Origin: Cryptomeria japonica
Taxonomy: Eukaryota > Streptophyta > Pinopsida > Cupressales > Cupressaceae
Direction: 5' to 3'
Assembly (NCBI RefSeq): GCF_030272615.1
Contig: NC_081409.1
Span: 911,051,330 to 911,109,329 of the forward strand
DNA length: 58,000 nucleotides
Shown here: piece after piece, positions 11,109-22,008 of the stretch
Numbering within the stretch: the stretch's first letter is position 1
Layout: each line of letters opens with the position of its first letter
Translations under genes and position numbers: made by a program
Notes under the pieces: model-generated
The model's database searches: none
The model's input: the letters and a program-made list of their open reading frames with translations, nothing else
What the model was told of the DNA's origin: nothing

Positions 11109-12177
11109 TGTAAGTGATGCAAAAGGCAGGATTGATTTTTCCCCCTTTGTTCAGACTTTGGTTGAATGCTGAATTTTGAGTATAAGCCCTACTTCTCAAA
11201 GGCTCTTCATCAAACTCGTTGGTTTTTCCTTGAAGATATAATTGCATGTGATGTAAGAAGATACAATGTGATACAAAGAGTTGATGGTTAATGTAGAGAA
11301 ACTTTCTCCTCTTGATAAACTCCCTAGGACTAGGTTGTCTCTTCTTCAACTTAGTCTTTTGACGAAGACTTCTTCTTCTCAAAATACAGGGAGTGGTCAT
11401 ACAAATGATCAAAATGTTGATGTTTATGGTTGATAGGGATACTTCATTTTGATACTTAAGCTTACTAGTCCTAATAGATGGTTTGTTTGATATGCCCCTA
11501 TGACAAAGTATGTCAAATGATATGGATCAAGTTTCCCGATATGGAAACCAAATTTGACAAACATGAATACCTAGCTAGGTGTTGTTGTTGAGATAGTTTG
11601 GATGATATCTTGTGATCACTTGGTTTGATACTCCTCTAATCTTGTTGGATGAAAGTCCCACCTAAAGATAGTTGAAAAGTTGATAACCACCTCAAAAGGT
11701 GCTTTGTTGAATTTGAAAATTTCCTCCACTTATGATTTCTCTTTGTTTGAACTGATTGATTGATATTTTTGCAATATTTTTAGCAATTATGACAAGAATA
11801 CATAGCACACATGAAGAAAATGGTCATCTTAATGCAAAACATTTAGTGTATGTTCCTTGAGGATGTGTTCAAATCCATGATGTTTTCATTGGTTTGGATA
11901 CAAATAAGAAACACCAAGTAGAATCTTTTTTCAAGGGTCATTGACAATACCATAGCCCACAACTTGATACTCCTTTAGCTCAAACAACCGTGTCACCCCG
12001 TAGAGGATGCCCATTTTTTTGCCTTTTTTTCCATAAATTAACCCAAAGAGGATTGCTTCTCAATTGAGTAGTTATCTTGGGAGATGTATGGTGAGTGATC
12101 TTGGGGATGAATTCTTTCCCACCCTTGCACTATGATATTGCTAATGTATGGAAACTAACTCGACTCAAGGTTTCTAT
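11109..12177 (-). mobile_element. Presumed 5' leader of gypsy H
   Basis: No convincing coding sequence on either strand. By position this should be the leader of minus-strand element H. At about 11996-12018 the minus strand reads tgggcatcctctacggggtg after an A-run, vaguely like the primer binding site of element F (tggtgcccatcatgggg). The match is weak and I could not define an LTR end. Confidence 0.35.
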
Positions 12178-13400
12178 TGTTCACCAAAACTGGTTAACCC
12201 AAGTACACCTACAATTGATCTATGAAATAGCCAATTTCAATCTATGAAAAATTTAGGGCTTGGACAACATAACAAGGATATGAATCCTTCTACTCTTCAG
12301 GCTCTACAAAACCTAGGTGGGTATACCTTTGATGCATTTATTCAGACTCATTACACACATATGACATCAACAAAAGTAGATGGATCTCAAAAGGTTCAAA
12401 AACAAGGAGGGTATTATAGATGGGCTAGATCTACACTTACAAATCAACAATATTTTGAATCATGAGATGGACGGACACTACCATAGAACATAAAACAAAA
12501 GATATTCTGATTTTGGATTTTTAAATGATGTTCTGACAACCCTTCAATGTTACAAAAGACCAGTGCCCTATCCAGGCCACAAAGTCATGTATAAAACTGG
12601 AAGAGAAATCTTAGATGCAAGTTCCTTTCCACATTAAATTTTCATGTATCAATGCCTTACATTAATACAATTTTCCGCTCTATCATAAAATCATGCTTAC
12701 ACATCCAATATACATATTCAACATCATTAATGTTGGGTTTCAGGATTTAAATTCTTCCTTGAAGAATACCCAAAAGACAAACATTACACTCTTAGAGAAA
12801 GCTAAAAGAGACAAATCCAAATTATCCTTAACAATATGAAATTGTATGAATCTGAATACATTTTGGAGACAATTTCATGGAAAATCACACATGCCTTGCA
12901 TATGTGTGAACCTGCAAACTGAAACAAGACCTACAACAAAGACAACACTAAAAACCTTGAAGAACACATTGTCATTTGCAAAAATAAAAAGATGCCATCA
13001 CTAGAACCTGCAATTTCAAATTTCTCTCTTGGAGAAAATCTCTAAAAAACTAGAACCCTTACAATTGAGAAGAAATGGGAATAAGAAGGAGAGGGAAAAA
13101 GATTAGAATCCATCAGAACATGCCATGTGTCTTCTTTCCCTAATTGAATTTCATTTCCTTTCTCCTTCCCGTGGAAACTGCTATCTAAATATCTAATTTT
13201 TGTTGAAATAAACTTCATAAATGGATTCCTTGTTCCGAGAGCTTTCCGATGATATATGATACTTGCTGTTTCGGCCAAAAAGCAACCCCTAGGCGAATTA
13301 ATCTTTTGTGCACCTCTGTCATTTAAATTTTTAGAATTTTCACTATAGTCTCAACTATGCATTTAACTTTAATTTTTCAGTCCATTTTTGGCCCTGCGTC

Positions 13401-13412
13401 CTGCCACGTGGC
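13401..13412. promoter_or_regulatory. Perfect 12-bp palindromic G-box in U1
   Basis: tgccacgtggca is its own reverse complement and has the CACGTG core bound by plant bZIP and bHLH factors. The U2 copy at 16578-16589 (taccacgtggca) keeps the core. It lies about 620 bases before the TATA-like site of the unit. Binding is inferred from the motif only. Confidence 0.6.
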
Positions 13413-13461
13413 AACATGCGATTTTTTGACCGGGTCCACTAGGATGACACCTTACTGATTC

Positions 13462-13590
13462 GCCACTTGGACTGTCACATCACCACCACCTACACGCCAC
13501 TAGACTGCTCCGTCATCACCACCTGTCTGCCACTGGACTGCTCCATCATCACCACCTGTCCGCCACATCATCACCACATCATCACCACGT
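13462..13590. repeat. GC-rich minisatellite in U1
   Basis: Imperfect units of about 35 bases built on cgccact(g/a)gactg(c/t) and catcaccacctgtc, ending in a short catcaccac run. A shorter, more degenerate counterpart lies at 16660-16720 in U2. Confidence 0.65.
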
Positions 13591-13635
13591 AAGTGAGACC
13601 CATGAGCTCACTTGCCATTGGACCTGCCACCTCAT

Positions 13636-13845
13636 CTTTCACCATTTCGTGATGGTTAATGGGCGAGCAACTTCGGCTTGTGAAACAACGATGACCGTCC
13701 GATCTTGATGAACTTGCACGATCTTTAACATCCCCTTTTTGCACGTGCTTTTTGCCATTTCACGATAGTTAATCTTCAAGCAACTTTGGCTTGCGAAACT
13801 GCGTGCACCATTGATCTGCATCAAACTTGCTCACTAGTTAATCCG
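13636..13845. repeat. Pair of ~120-bp direct repeats upstream of TATA-like site
   Basis: The block ccatttcgtgatggttaatg ... gcaacttcggcttgtgaaac recurs as ccatttcacgatagttaatc ... gcaactttggcttgcgaaac within the same unit. The same pair occurs in U2 (about 16770-16950). Duplicated upstream blocks before a promoter-like site suggest an enhancer-style U3, by inference. Confidence 0.6.
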
Positions 13846-14020
13846 CTCTTTCTCTGCAAAACCCACTGCCTTGGGAACCGTGCACATGGTGGGGTCCACC
13901 TAGTCGCTAGCTGTCTCTTTGGTTGCCTCAAGATTTGTGCCCATGCGTGTGGGGTCCACTGGGTGCCCATCAGCACCTTGCATCAAAAGCCTTAAAGGCT
14001 TTGACACTATAGTTGGATGG

Positions 14021-14040
14021 AGCCTTATATTTAAATACCA
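14021..14040 (+). promoter_or_regulatory. TATA-like site in U1
   Basis: gagccttatatttaaatacc lies at a position conserved in U2 (gagccttatttttaaatatc near 17112). The surrounding sequence is well conserved between units. It may be the core promoter of the unit; transcription is not demonstrated. Confidence 0.4.
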
Positions 14041-14784
14041 CAATATTCCTTTGCCAAACGAATGTGGGATACATACTTTTTGCCTAGGAATGCATTTTGA
14101 AGGGTTTTCTAAGACTTTTAATGTGCCTCCCAATAGCCATGTTGCCTGGTAATTATGTTTTACTGAACATTAACACCTCCTCCATCCATGTCATGTGTTG
14201 TCACTCCATAGATTTACCACGCAAGGAGAGGTTAGTAGTTTTTAGCATATTTTTAATGATATTTGCTAGAAAATTTCAAAATGTTTCTAGCCACTATGCA
14301 GAGGAGTTTTGGCTGTTTGAACATGCCAATGTGCATTTGATGGAATCTCTGTTGTTGCCCCTTTCTAGCCATGTGAAGGAGGGAAACATACTTACTAATT
14401 GCATTTGCTGGTAACTTTCAATGTTATTGAACTTCCACTGCAGGCCCTTTAACGATTTGAAACCTCCCAAACTCCACTCCATCACTGCAAAGAGAAGGAA
14501 CTGGCTTTATGCTAGTTAATTGCATTTATTTGGAAGTTTAAAATGGCCTTTGACATGCCATGATAGAGGAGATTTGATGCTGGCAACAACCAATTGCATT
14601 TGATTGAAGTTTTAAAAATGCTCCTCCTCCATGCTCTGAGTTGCCACTCCAGCAACATGCTACTTCATTTGCTTTAAAGATTTTAAACCCCCTTCATTGC
14701 CACACTGTTGCTGGAGGATTTGACTTGGCTGCCAAATTGAAAATTTAATTGCCTCTCTCTAAAATGGAGAGGAGAACTGGTTGT

Positions 14785-15054
14785 TTACACTAATAACTTC
14801 TCAATAATTGTTCTATTGATAGCACAATCTAGACATAGTTCTATAGCTGCATCTACAAATTCTTTACCATACTTCATTCCAAAGAGATCATAAATTTCTA
14901 GGAGTTTTGGATTGTTGGCACATCTTGGAGCTACAAATATTAGACTTGAAAGAGCCTCCCGTAAATCAAGAGGGCATTTGCTCTGGAATTCAATGATGGA
15001 CAGACGTGCCACAATTAACTCACAAAAGAGTTCAATGATATCATAAGCCATTCC
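14785..15054 (-). pseudogene. IST1-like (ESCRT-III regulator) gene fragment
   Basis: About 88 uninterrupted minus-strand codons starting MAYDIIELFCELIVARLS, then SIIEFQSKCPLDLREALSSL, IFVAPRCANNPKLLEI, FGMKYGKEFVDAAIEL and ending NRTIIEKLLV. This matches the core helices of plant IST1-domain proteins, which bind Vps4 and regulate ESCRT-III at multivesicular bodies. Only one exon-sized piece is present. It begins after an ag acceptor-like tatgaag|g and the frame stops right after the EKL(S/L)V position where family members continue. The fragment is absent from U2, so it was acquired by, or lost from, only one unit. The lack of stops suggests recent capture. It cannot make a full protein. Confidence 0.85.
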
Positions 15055-15354
15055 TTCATAGTTAAATCATATAAACATATGATTGCAAAAATAACAATTT
15101 AAATTTTGCCTGAAAAGATGCCCGAAGCTACAAGTCAGGTTGGGCCCCAAAGTGGGTCCGGCTAATTTTTTTTTTTTTCATGTAACTAACCTTCAAAATG
15201 CCTCATGAACCTAAACATACCTCTGGAATCGATAGATGCCATTTTCAGATCATTAAACTGAGTTTTGCAACTTTTAGGCACTTGCGCCACATTTTCGCAT
15301 TTAATCGCAAAGACGTAATTTTCAAACTGGTCAAAACACCTTTTTGGACTTTGT

Positions 15355-18300
15355 TGTTCACCAAATTGATTAACCCAAGATCACCTGCAAATCAATCTAT
15401 GAGAAAGACAATCTCAATCAATGAAACACTTTAGGGCTTGGACAACATAACATAGGATCCTAATGATCCTCCTACACTTCAGGTTCTGCTAGACCTAGGG
15501 GGAGCACCCTTTGATGCATTGAATCAGACTCATTTACCCACATATGACAGCATCAATAAAAGCAGAGAGATCTCATAAAAGGTTCAAAAAACAGGGAGGG
15601 TATTATAGATGGGCTAGATCTACACTTACAACTCAACAATATTTTGAATCATGAGATGGATGGAACACAACCATAGAATAGAAAAACAAAAAATATTTTG
15701 ATTTGATTTTAAATTTCTTGTGCAAATAACTTCTAATTATAACAGATCAATGCCTTCATCTGGGCATAGAGTCAACATAAATGACCACAAATGAAATCCA
15801 AGCTGCAGATCAGATTCACTAAAAGATATCCTTGTATTAATGCCTGGCATTAATACATTCTGAACTTCAAATCAAAAGATCATACAAATCCAAACACTAA
15901 TTCAGAATTCACAATTTTTGCTCATCGAATTTAAATCCTTTATGTAAAGGATGCCTAAGAATAGGAATTACACTCTCCCTTGGAGAAGATAAATTCCAAA
16001 TCCATTGAAGACTGAATTTATTGAAATTGAAAAAATGCCTGAAGACAATCCAATGGAAATGTATATATGCCTTACATATATATGGCCTGCAACTAAAAAT
16101 TTACAACTAAATGTATCTATTCCATGACAGAAAGAATGAGAAGATCAACAATTACAACCCAGAAAATTAAAATGCACCAGACTAGAACCCCTCTTGGAAA
16201 TCTTCCATAGAGAATTTCTCAAAAATTGGAACCCTTACAATTGAGAAGAATCGAGAATAAGAAGGAGAGGGAAAAAGATCAAAATCCATCAAAATTTGCC
16301 AAGTGTCTTTTTTCCATAACTGCAAGAATATCTCCTTTTCTTCCTATGGAAACTGCTCTGAAAATATCTGAGATCTATTGAAACTAATTCCATATCTGTA
16401 TTCCTCATTCCGAGAGCTTTCCGGTGATATATAATACTTTCATATTTGGCCAAAAAACACCCCTCAGGCGAATTAATCTCTCAATGCACCTCTGTCATTT
16501 AAATTTTTGAATTTCTTATATAGTTGGAACTATATATTTAATTTTAATTTTTCGCTTGATTTTTGGCCTCACGCCCTACCACGTGGCAGCCTGCGATTTT
16601 CTAGGAGGGTCCACTAGGCACCACCTGGGATGACACCTCATCTTTCGCCATTTGTCCACCACCTAGATCGCCACTGGACTGCTTGCTTGTCGCCACCTCA
16701 ACTGCCACATCATCACCATGTCATCGAGACCTCTGCGGGGTTGCCACTTGGACTTGCCATGTCACCTTTCACCATTTTGCGAAGGGTAACGAGCGTGCAT
16801 CTTCGGCTTTCAAAACCATGCTAGCCATAGATCACCACCGAACTTGCACGATCTTTAACCCTTTCGTTGTTTCGCAATGGTTAACGAGCGAGCACCTTCA
16901 CTTCACGAAACAACGTGCATTGTCGAGCTGCGTCAAACTTTCTCACCAGTTAAGTCGCCCTTTCACTGCAAAATTTACCTACCTTGGGATCCATGCCCGC
17001 ATGGGGTCCACCTGGTCGCCTTGAGAAACGTGCCCGCACGTGTGGGGTCCATTGGGCGCCCAACCGGCACCATCCGTCAAAAGCCTTTAAGCTTTGACAT
17101 TATAAATGTGTGGAGCCTTATTTTTAAATATCAAAATTTCGCTCTGCCCAACCAATGTGGGATAATGCATTATGCCTGGGACTGCAATTTTTGAAGGTTT
17201 TCTAAGAGTTTTAATGGTGTTTTACTGAAAGTTTTCTTCAAACCTTCACACCACACACAAGAGGACATTGGTAAAGGATTAAAAATTTCTTACACCTTCC
17301 AATGTGCATTTGTTGGAAGTTATTTGGCATTCAAACCTGCCAAATGGATTTGCTTTTGAAATTCTTTGATGCCCATGGCCACGCAGGAAAGGGAAAATGG
17401 TTTGTAGCTGCCAGTTTGCATTGGGTGAAAGTTTCATGGGCTTTACCCATGCCACACCATTCATACACAACAGTAGGAAGCAAGGTTGTAGGAATTTGGG
17501 CTTTAAGCTTGCTAATTGTATTTTGTTGGAAATTTTAATGCCTCCCAACTCCACGTTGCAGATCTGGAAAATGACTTTTTATATTTGCCACTTATCAGGA
17601 AGAGGAGCTGGCATCTTCACCAGCCATGTACATTTGCTATTGATTTCATTTGCTGAAATTTATTAATGCCCTCCTCTGTCTGTTGTATTTTATTAAAAGC
17701 TTCTTTGTCTTCTCTCAAACTCCATGCCATCTGCCAGGAAGAGGATTTAATTTGGCATTTCACATGCCCATTTGCATTTGCTAGAAAGACTTTTTTAAAA
17801 CCCCCTTCAACACCATGATAGGGAGGATGTGGGCATTGGTTGTGAAATCAAACTTTATAACTGTTGATCTTCATTTTTCCTAAAGCGTTTAACATCCACG
17901 CTGAAGGAGGGGGTTTGGTCTTGAGCCTGCCCAAATGAATTTGCTGAATTAGATGAAAATGTTCTCCATCTCACATTACACTTGTTGAAAGCTTTCGTTG
18001 CTTTGGTAGTTTCTAATGCCCTTCCAAAAAACTAAAACAAGGAGGAGATTTGGGTAAAGTTGATTGGCATTGGTTGCCAATTGCATTTTGAAAGTTTTAA
18101 AACCCTCTTTCGAAAACTCCACTTGCCAGGTGCATTTTTTAATGTCTTTTCTCTGTCGTTGAAGGAGGATTTAGCATTAAACTTGCCAATTTGAAATTGC
18201 CTAGAGTTCTATTAGCATCTTGAACTCTATTGACATGTCTCGTGATCACAATCCACATTTAAATATTCTGAAATTCTCCCAGTGAACTAAGTTGCCAATA

Positions 18301-18543
18301 AAATCAATGCACGAGCATGAGCTAGGTCGGGCCCCAAAGTGGGTCCGACTTAAAAAAAATTCATTTTCATGCAACTGACTTTTGAAATGCTTCAAGAACC
18401 TTAAACATACCTCTGGAATCGATCGACACCATTTTCGGATCATCAAATTGAGTTTTGCAACTTTTAGGCGCCTGCGCCACATTTTCACATTTAATTGCAA
18501 AGACGTAATTTTCAAACTGGTCAAAACACCTTTTTGGACCTTG
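15355..18543. repeat. Repeat unit U2 of the ~3.18 kb dimer
   Basis: Second copy, about 3189 bases, directly abutting U1 and similar along its whole length except around 17800-18250, where it has no counterpart of the IST1 fragment of U1. It ends ...cacctttttggacc at 18540 and is followed at once by dimer V. Open frames inside it are short and shared by chance; none resembles a known protein. Confidence 0.8.
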
Positions 18544-19420
18544 CAAACTGACAAGCATGTACTCTGATATACAAACATGAATTCTACCAAATGGTTTCTC
18601 AAGATGAATCTTGAGTGAAGAAATATTAATGGTTAAAGATGACCAACTAGCTTTGTCGGCATTGCGAACCTGATGAAGTCAATGCGCAGGCAACTCATGA
18701 TGCCTTTCTTAAAAATATCAAACAATCTCTATAGACCCTCAAATCTGAGGCATAGGTACCTTGAAGTACATATCAAAACTTAGAATGCTTAGTTCGACTG
18801 AAAGGCTGACTGGGTGCAAATGGTGCGCTCATGAAAATAGCTACTTTAACTGATGCGGCAATGAAAGTACGAAACACTGAATAAGGTGGCTCAAGAAACC
18901 CTTTTTAAAACTGATCAAACGGATTGGCAGGAGATTGAAATTTGAAACATAGCTTGTCTTTTACATCAACAATAGCCCGGAATGACAACTTTTACACTTA
19001 TGCAAAACAGGGCTCCGACTAGACATGAAATTTGGCATGCTGACTCACATTTATGCATAGAATTCAATCCACTTTGAATTTCATCATGACAATCAACTGG
19101 GAAAAATTTATAGGCACTCAAAGTAGGCTAATTAATAAAATTTTCATTTGCACCTATGATGGACCTTCAGCTCACCCCTTGAAATGGGTACTTGATAAAC
19201 TGATCCAAACTAAAAACTGAGAGTTGCAAAACACTTCATAGGCCAAATGAAAGGTATATGACACCAAGCCTTACCCTTTGAAAATCAACTGGCTCCATTT
19301 TACCCTCTTTCTAACTAGGCCACTTGAATGAGATTAGGTGCCTTTCTGAAAATGAAATAGCAAAATTTTGAAATGGGCCTCTCAAATTCACCAAATTTTA
19401 ATGAGTCCCAACAGACTTCA
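18544..19420. repeat. Repeat unit V1 of a ~0.9 kb head-to-tail dimer
   Basis: Starts caaactgacaagcatgtact and ends ...atgagtcccaacagacttca. The same sequence order restarts at 19421 (caaactaacaggcatgtact). Shared blocks include gtactctgatatacaaacatga, atgatgcctttcttaaaaat, gaccctcaaatctgaggcat and ggtgcgctcatgaaaatagc. No coding potential recognised. Confidence 0.85.
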
Positions 19421-20406
19421 CAAACTAACAGGCATGTACTCTGATATACAAACATGAACTCTGCCAGGCGGTTTCTCAAGATGAATCCCGAGTGAAGAAA
19501 TACTAATGGTCAAAGATGACTAGCTGGCCTTGTCGACATTGTGGACCTGATGAAGTCATTGCCCAGGGAACTTATGATGCCTTTCTTAAAAATATCAAAT
19601 GATCTCTGTAGACCCTCAAATCTGAGGCATAGGTACCTTGAAGTACATATCAAAACTTAGAATACTCAGTTCGACCAAAAGGCTGACTGGGTGCAAACGG
19701 TGCGCTCATGAAAATAGCTACTTTAACTGATGCAACAATGAAAGTACGAAACACTGAATAAGGTGGCTTAAGAAACCCTTTTGAAAACCGATCAAATAGA
19801 TTGGCAGGAGCTTGAAATTTGAAACATAGCTTGTCTTGTATACTAATAATATCCCAGAAAAAGCATTCTGATGTGACATTCACTAGGGAAACTTTTACAA
19901 ATGTGCAAAGCGAGGCTCTAACTAGCTGCTGAAACAGGGACTTGTGCAAACCATAAACTGCAAATGGATTGAACTTACCAAACTGAGCAAATGGATTCAC
20001 AAAGACTTGAAACTTGGCATGTTGACTCACATTTATGCATAGAATTTAGTCCACTTTTAATTTCAACATGACGATCAATAGGGCAAAATATATAGGAGCT
20101 CAAAGTAGGCTACTTAATAAAATCTGTATTTGCACCTAAAATGCACTTTTAGCTCACCCCTTGAAATGGGTACTTAATAAACTTATCCAAACTAAATTCA
20201 GAAAGTTGAAGAACACTTCATAGGCCAAATGAAAGGTATAGGACACATTTCCCAAGCCTTACCCTTTGAAAATCAATGGGCTCCATTTTACCCTCTCTCT
20301 AACTAGGTTAGCTGAATGAGATTAGGTGCCTTCCTGAAAATGAAATAGAATTTTTTTTGAAATGGGCCTCTCAAATTACTCAAATTTAATGAGTCCCAAT
20401 AGTTTC
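19421..20406. repeat. Repeat unit V2 of the ~0.9 kb dimer
   Basis: Second V copy, about 100 bases longer than V1. The extra sequence is around 19880-19990, where it has gcaaatggattgaacttacc and a nearby gcaaatggattcacaaagac duplication. It ends ...aatgagtcccaat. The minus-strand open frame across 19650-20030 is not matched in V1 and resembles nothing I know. Confidence 0.85.
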
Positions 20407-20780
20407 TACTTCTGTAGTTCGTAATAAAGATTTTGTTTGGCATGACAAATGATAAACTCAATTAAGAGGCTTCCCGACCTTTAGAACAAAGGCTTTTTGC
20501 ATCACAAGGATACTAGGGGAAGCCTATCAAATACACACATCCGTTGGAGGGGATTTTCATCTGCCTCCACATTTGATTATAGTGGATTGGTAAACTTGGC
20601 TTTAGCCATTGCCCACTTGGGTTGTACCCTTCTCACTAGCCCCCTCAAGGCGTTCGGGAAGGCAGACCCTTCAAAGGTTTTAATTGCTTGAAGGTAAATA
20701 AAGCATGAAAATAATGGGTTTGACTTTTTGGTCACCCAATTAAGGGGAGAACATATACCTACCACTCAAGACAAAGCATA
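20407..20780. other. Unassigned stretch
   Basis: Single-copy within the window. A 64-codon plus-strand open frame exists, but it resembles no family I know and is flanked by repeats. Nothing further supported. Confidence 0.3.
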
Positions 20781-21175
20781 CAATGTTCTTTTTACCTTTC
20801 AAAGCAATGATTATCTAAGTCCTAATTGGAGATGTTGCTCCAATCAAACATGGTGTTTATTTTAGTCCCACATAGTAATTGTATTCTAACTAGGAAAGTG
20901 AAATCCTGGTCAACAAAATGAAAGCACGTTGTTATAAAGTAAATTGATTTTGCAAAAAAGGACAAGTTGATTGTTCTTTTTAAGCCCAAATTTGAAGTGT
21001 TTTTGCTCCTAACTTGTAAGAAAACAAAGTTTGATTTGTGATTCCTTTTACCTTTGCAAGTGATGTTCTTTTTAGAGCCCAAAAACAAATGTGATTCCTT
21101 TTAAAGCACCAAATTGAAAATGTGAAGTTCTTTTTACCAAAGGAAATGTGAATTCTTTTTAACCAGCTTTGAAAA
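20781..21175. repeat. Degenerate (g)ttctttttacc repeat array
   Basis: About eight copies of g(a/t)tt(c)cttttta(c/a)c followed by 20-35 bases rich in caaa and gaaatgtga, for example at 20784, 20965, 21042, 21067, 21092, 21127 and 21150. The array sits immediately left of the truncated LTR of element F. Confidence 0.6.
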
Positions 21176-21220
21176 AGATAGCAAAGAAAATAAAAAATCC
21201 CAACTTAACTCCTCCAATCT

Positions 21221-21980
21221 GCATATTTAATTAATAAGTTGATTTACCATTAAATCATTAAAAATGAATTAATTTGAAAAAAGGAATTAATTTGCAAAAA
21301 TAATTAAATTTGGAAAAAATGAGTAAATTGAGATATCTTAAAAATCTAATAAATTGAAAAATCTCATAAAAGCAATTAAATCAAATAAATATAAAAAATG
21401 AATAAAAATATGGAATAAATCAGTTTTTCTGATTTTATCTTAATTTTAGCTCAATTTCCTTTAAACCGAGAAAAGTAGGCAATCACATCAATTCACTTGG
21501 ATTGTGCTTCCTCTTGGAGAATCATGATCGTCATCATTAATCGAACTTGATCATTGGTCTCTCTCTGTATTTTCTATAAATTCAGGCTCTCATCTCTCAA
21601 TCAAAAAACCCTTGAGATTTATTATTATTATGTTGTTTTCGTTCTAGGTTCATTGAGATTTTGTGCATTGAGATTATTGTATCTTAGCTTTTTGCATATT
21701 TAGTTTAATCATTCATAGCTTAATTTTGCATATCTAGCTTAATCTTGCATCCATTTAGCTCAATTTTGTGCTCATATAGATTAAATCCTTTGTCTTGGTG
21801 TAGTCTAGTCACTGGTATTGCTTAGAAAAATCTTATAGCAAGTCTATACTCGCATCTTTTAGAAGGCAATAGATCAATTTGTTATGGTTTTAATATTCAT
21901 GATTATATCTATCTAACCATGCATGCAATGACTTATTGAAGTGTTTGTGCCTTACAGCTTGCAAATTACCACTTTTAACA
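21221..21980 (+). mobile_element. 5' LTR (5'-truncated) of gypsy element F
   Basis: Matches 40804-41577 block by block (gcatatttaattaataagtt; the tgtgcttcctcttggagaatc block; TATA ttttctataaattca at about 21571; a run of agcttaattttgcatatcta; ggtgtagtctagtcactggt). It ends ...attaccacttttaaca at 21980. The first ~235 bases of the LTR as seen in the 3' copy are missing here. Confidence 0.85.
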
Positions 21981-21990
21981 GACATATTTT

Positions 21991-22008
21991 TGGTGCCCAT
22001 CATGGGGC
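21991..22008 (+). promoter_or_regulatory. Primer binding site of element F
   Basis: tggtgcccatcatggggc lies ten bases after the LTR end. It closely resembles the TGGCGCCCACCGTGGGG type primer site of Tat-lineage gypsy elements. It fixes the element orientation as plus. Confidence 0.7.

Larger units (their letters stand above)
12178..15354. repeat. Repeat unit U1 of a ~3.18 kb head-to-tail dimer
   Basis: Begins tgttcaccaaaactggttaa and ends ...cacctttttggactttgt. The next base starts a second copy (tgttcaccaaattgattaac). Matching blocks in the same order include cttggacaacataac, the gggtattatagatgggctag block, a 5'-gagaagaa...aagaaggagagggaaaaag block, the G-box region, TATA-like region and the ggttttgcaacttttaggc block at the end. 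No transposon proteins are seen. Terminal words tgttcaccaaa and tttttggac are weakly inverted. U1 differs from U2 by carrying an IST1-like fragment. Class unknown: it could be a non-autonomous element or an LTR dimer. Confidence 0.8.

Noticed and set aside
16683-17194. Plus-strand frames in U2 as a gene
   Set aside because: Not kept in U1 at the matching place; they fall in repeated promoter-like sequence.
12178-18543. U1 and U2 as the two LTRs of one retrotransposon
   Set aside because: They abut with no internal region, primer site or coding sequence between them.
20497-20691. 64-codon frame as a captured gene
   Set aside because: No family recognised and no conserved neighbour; left as unassigned.
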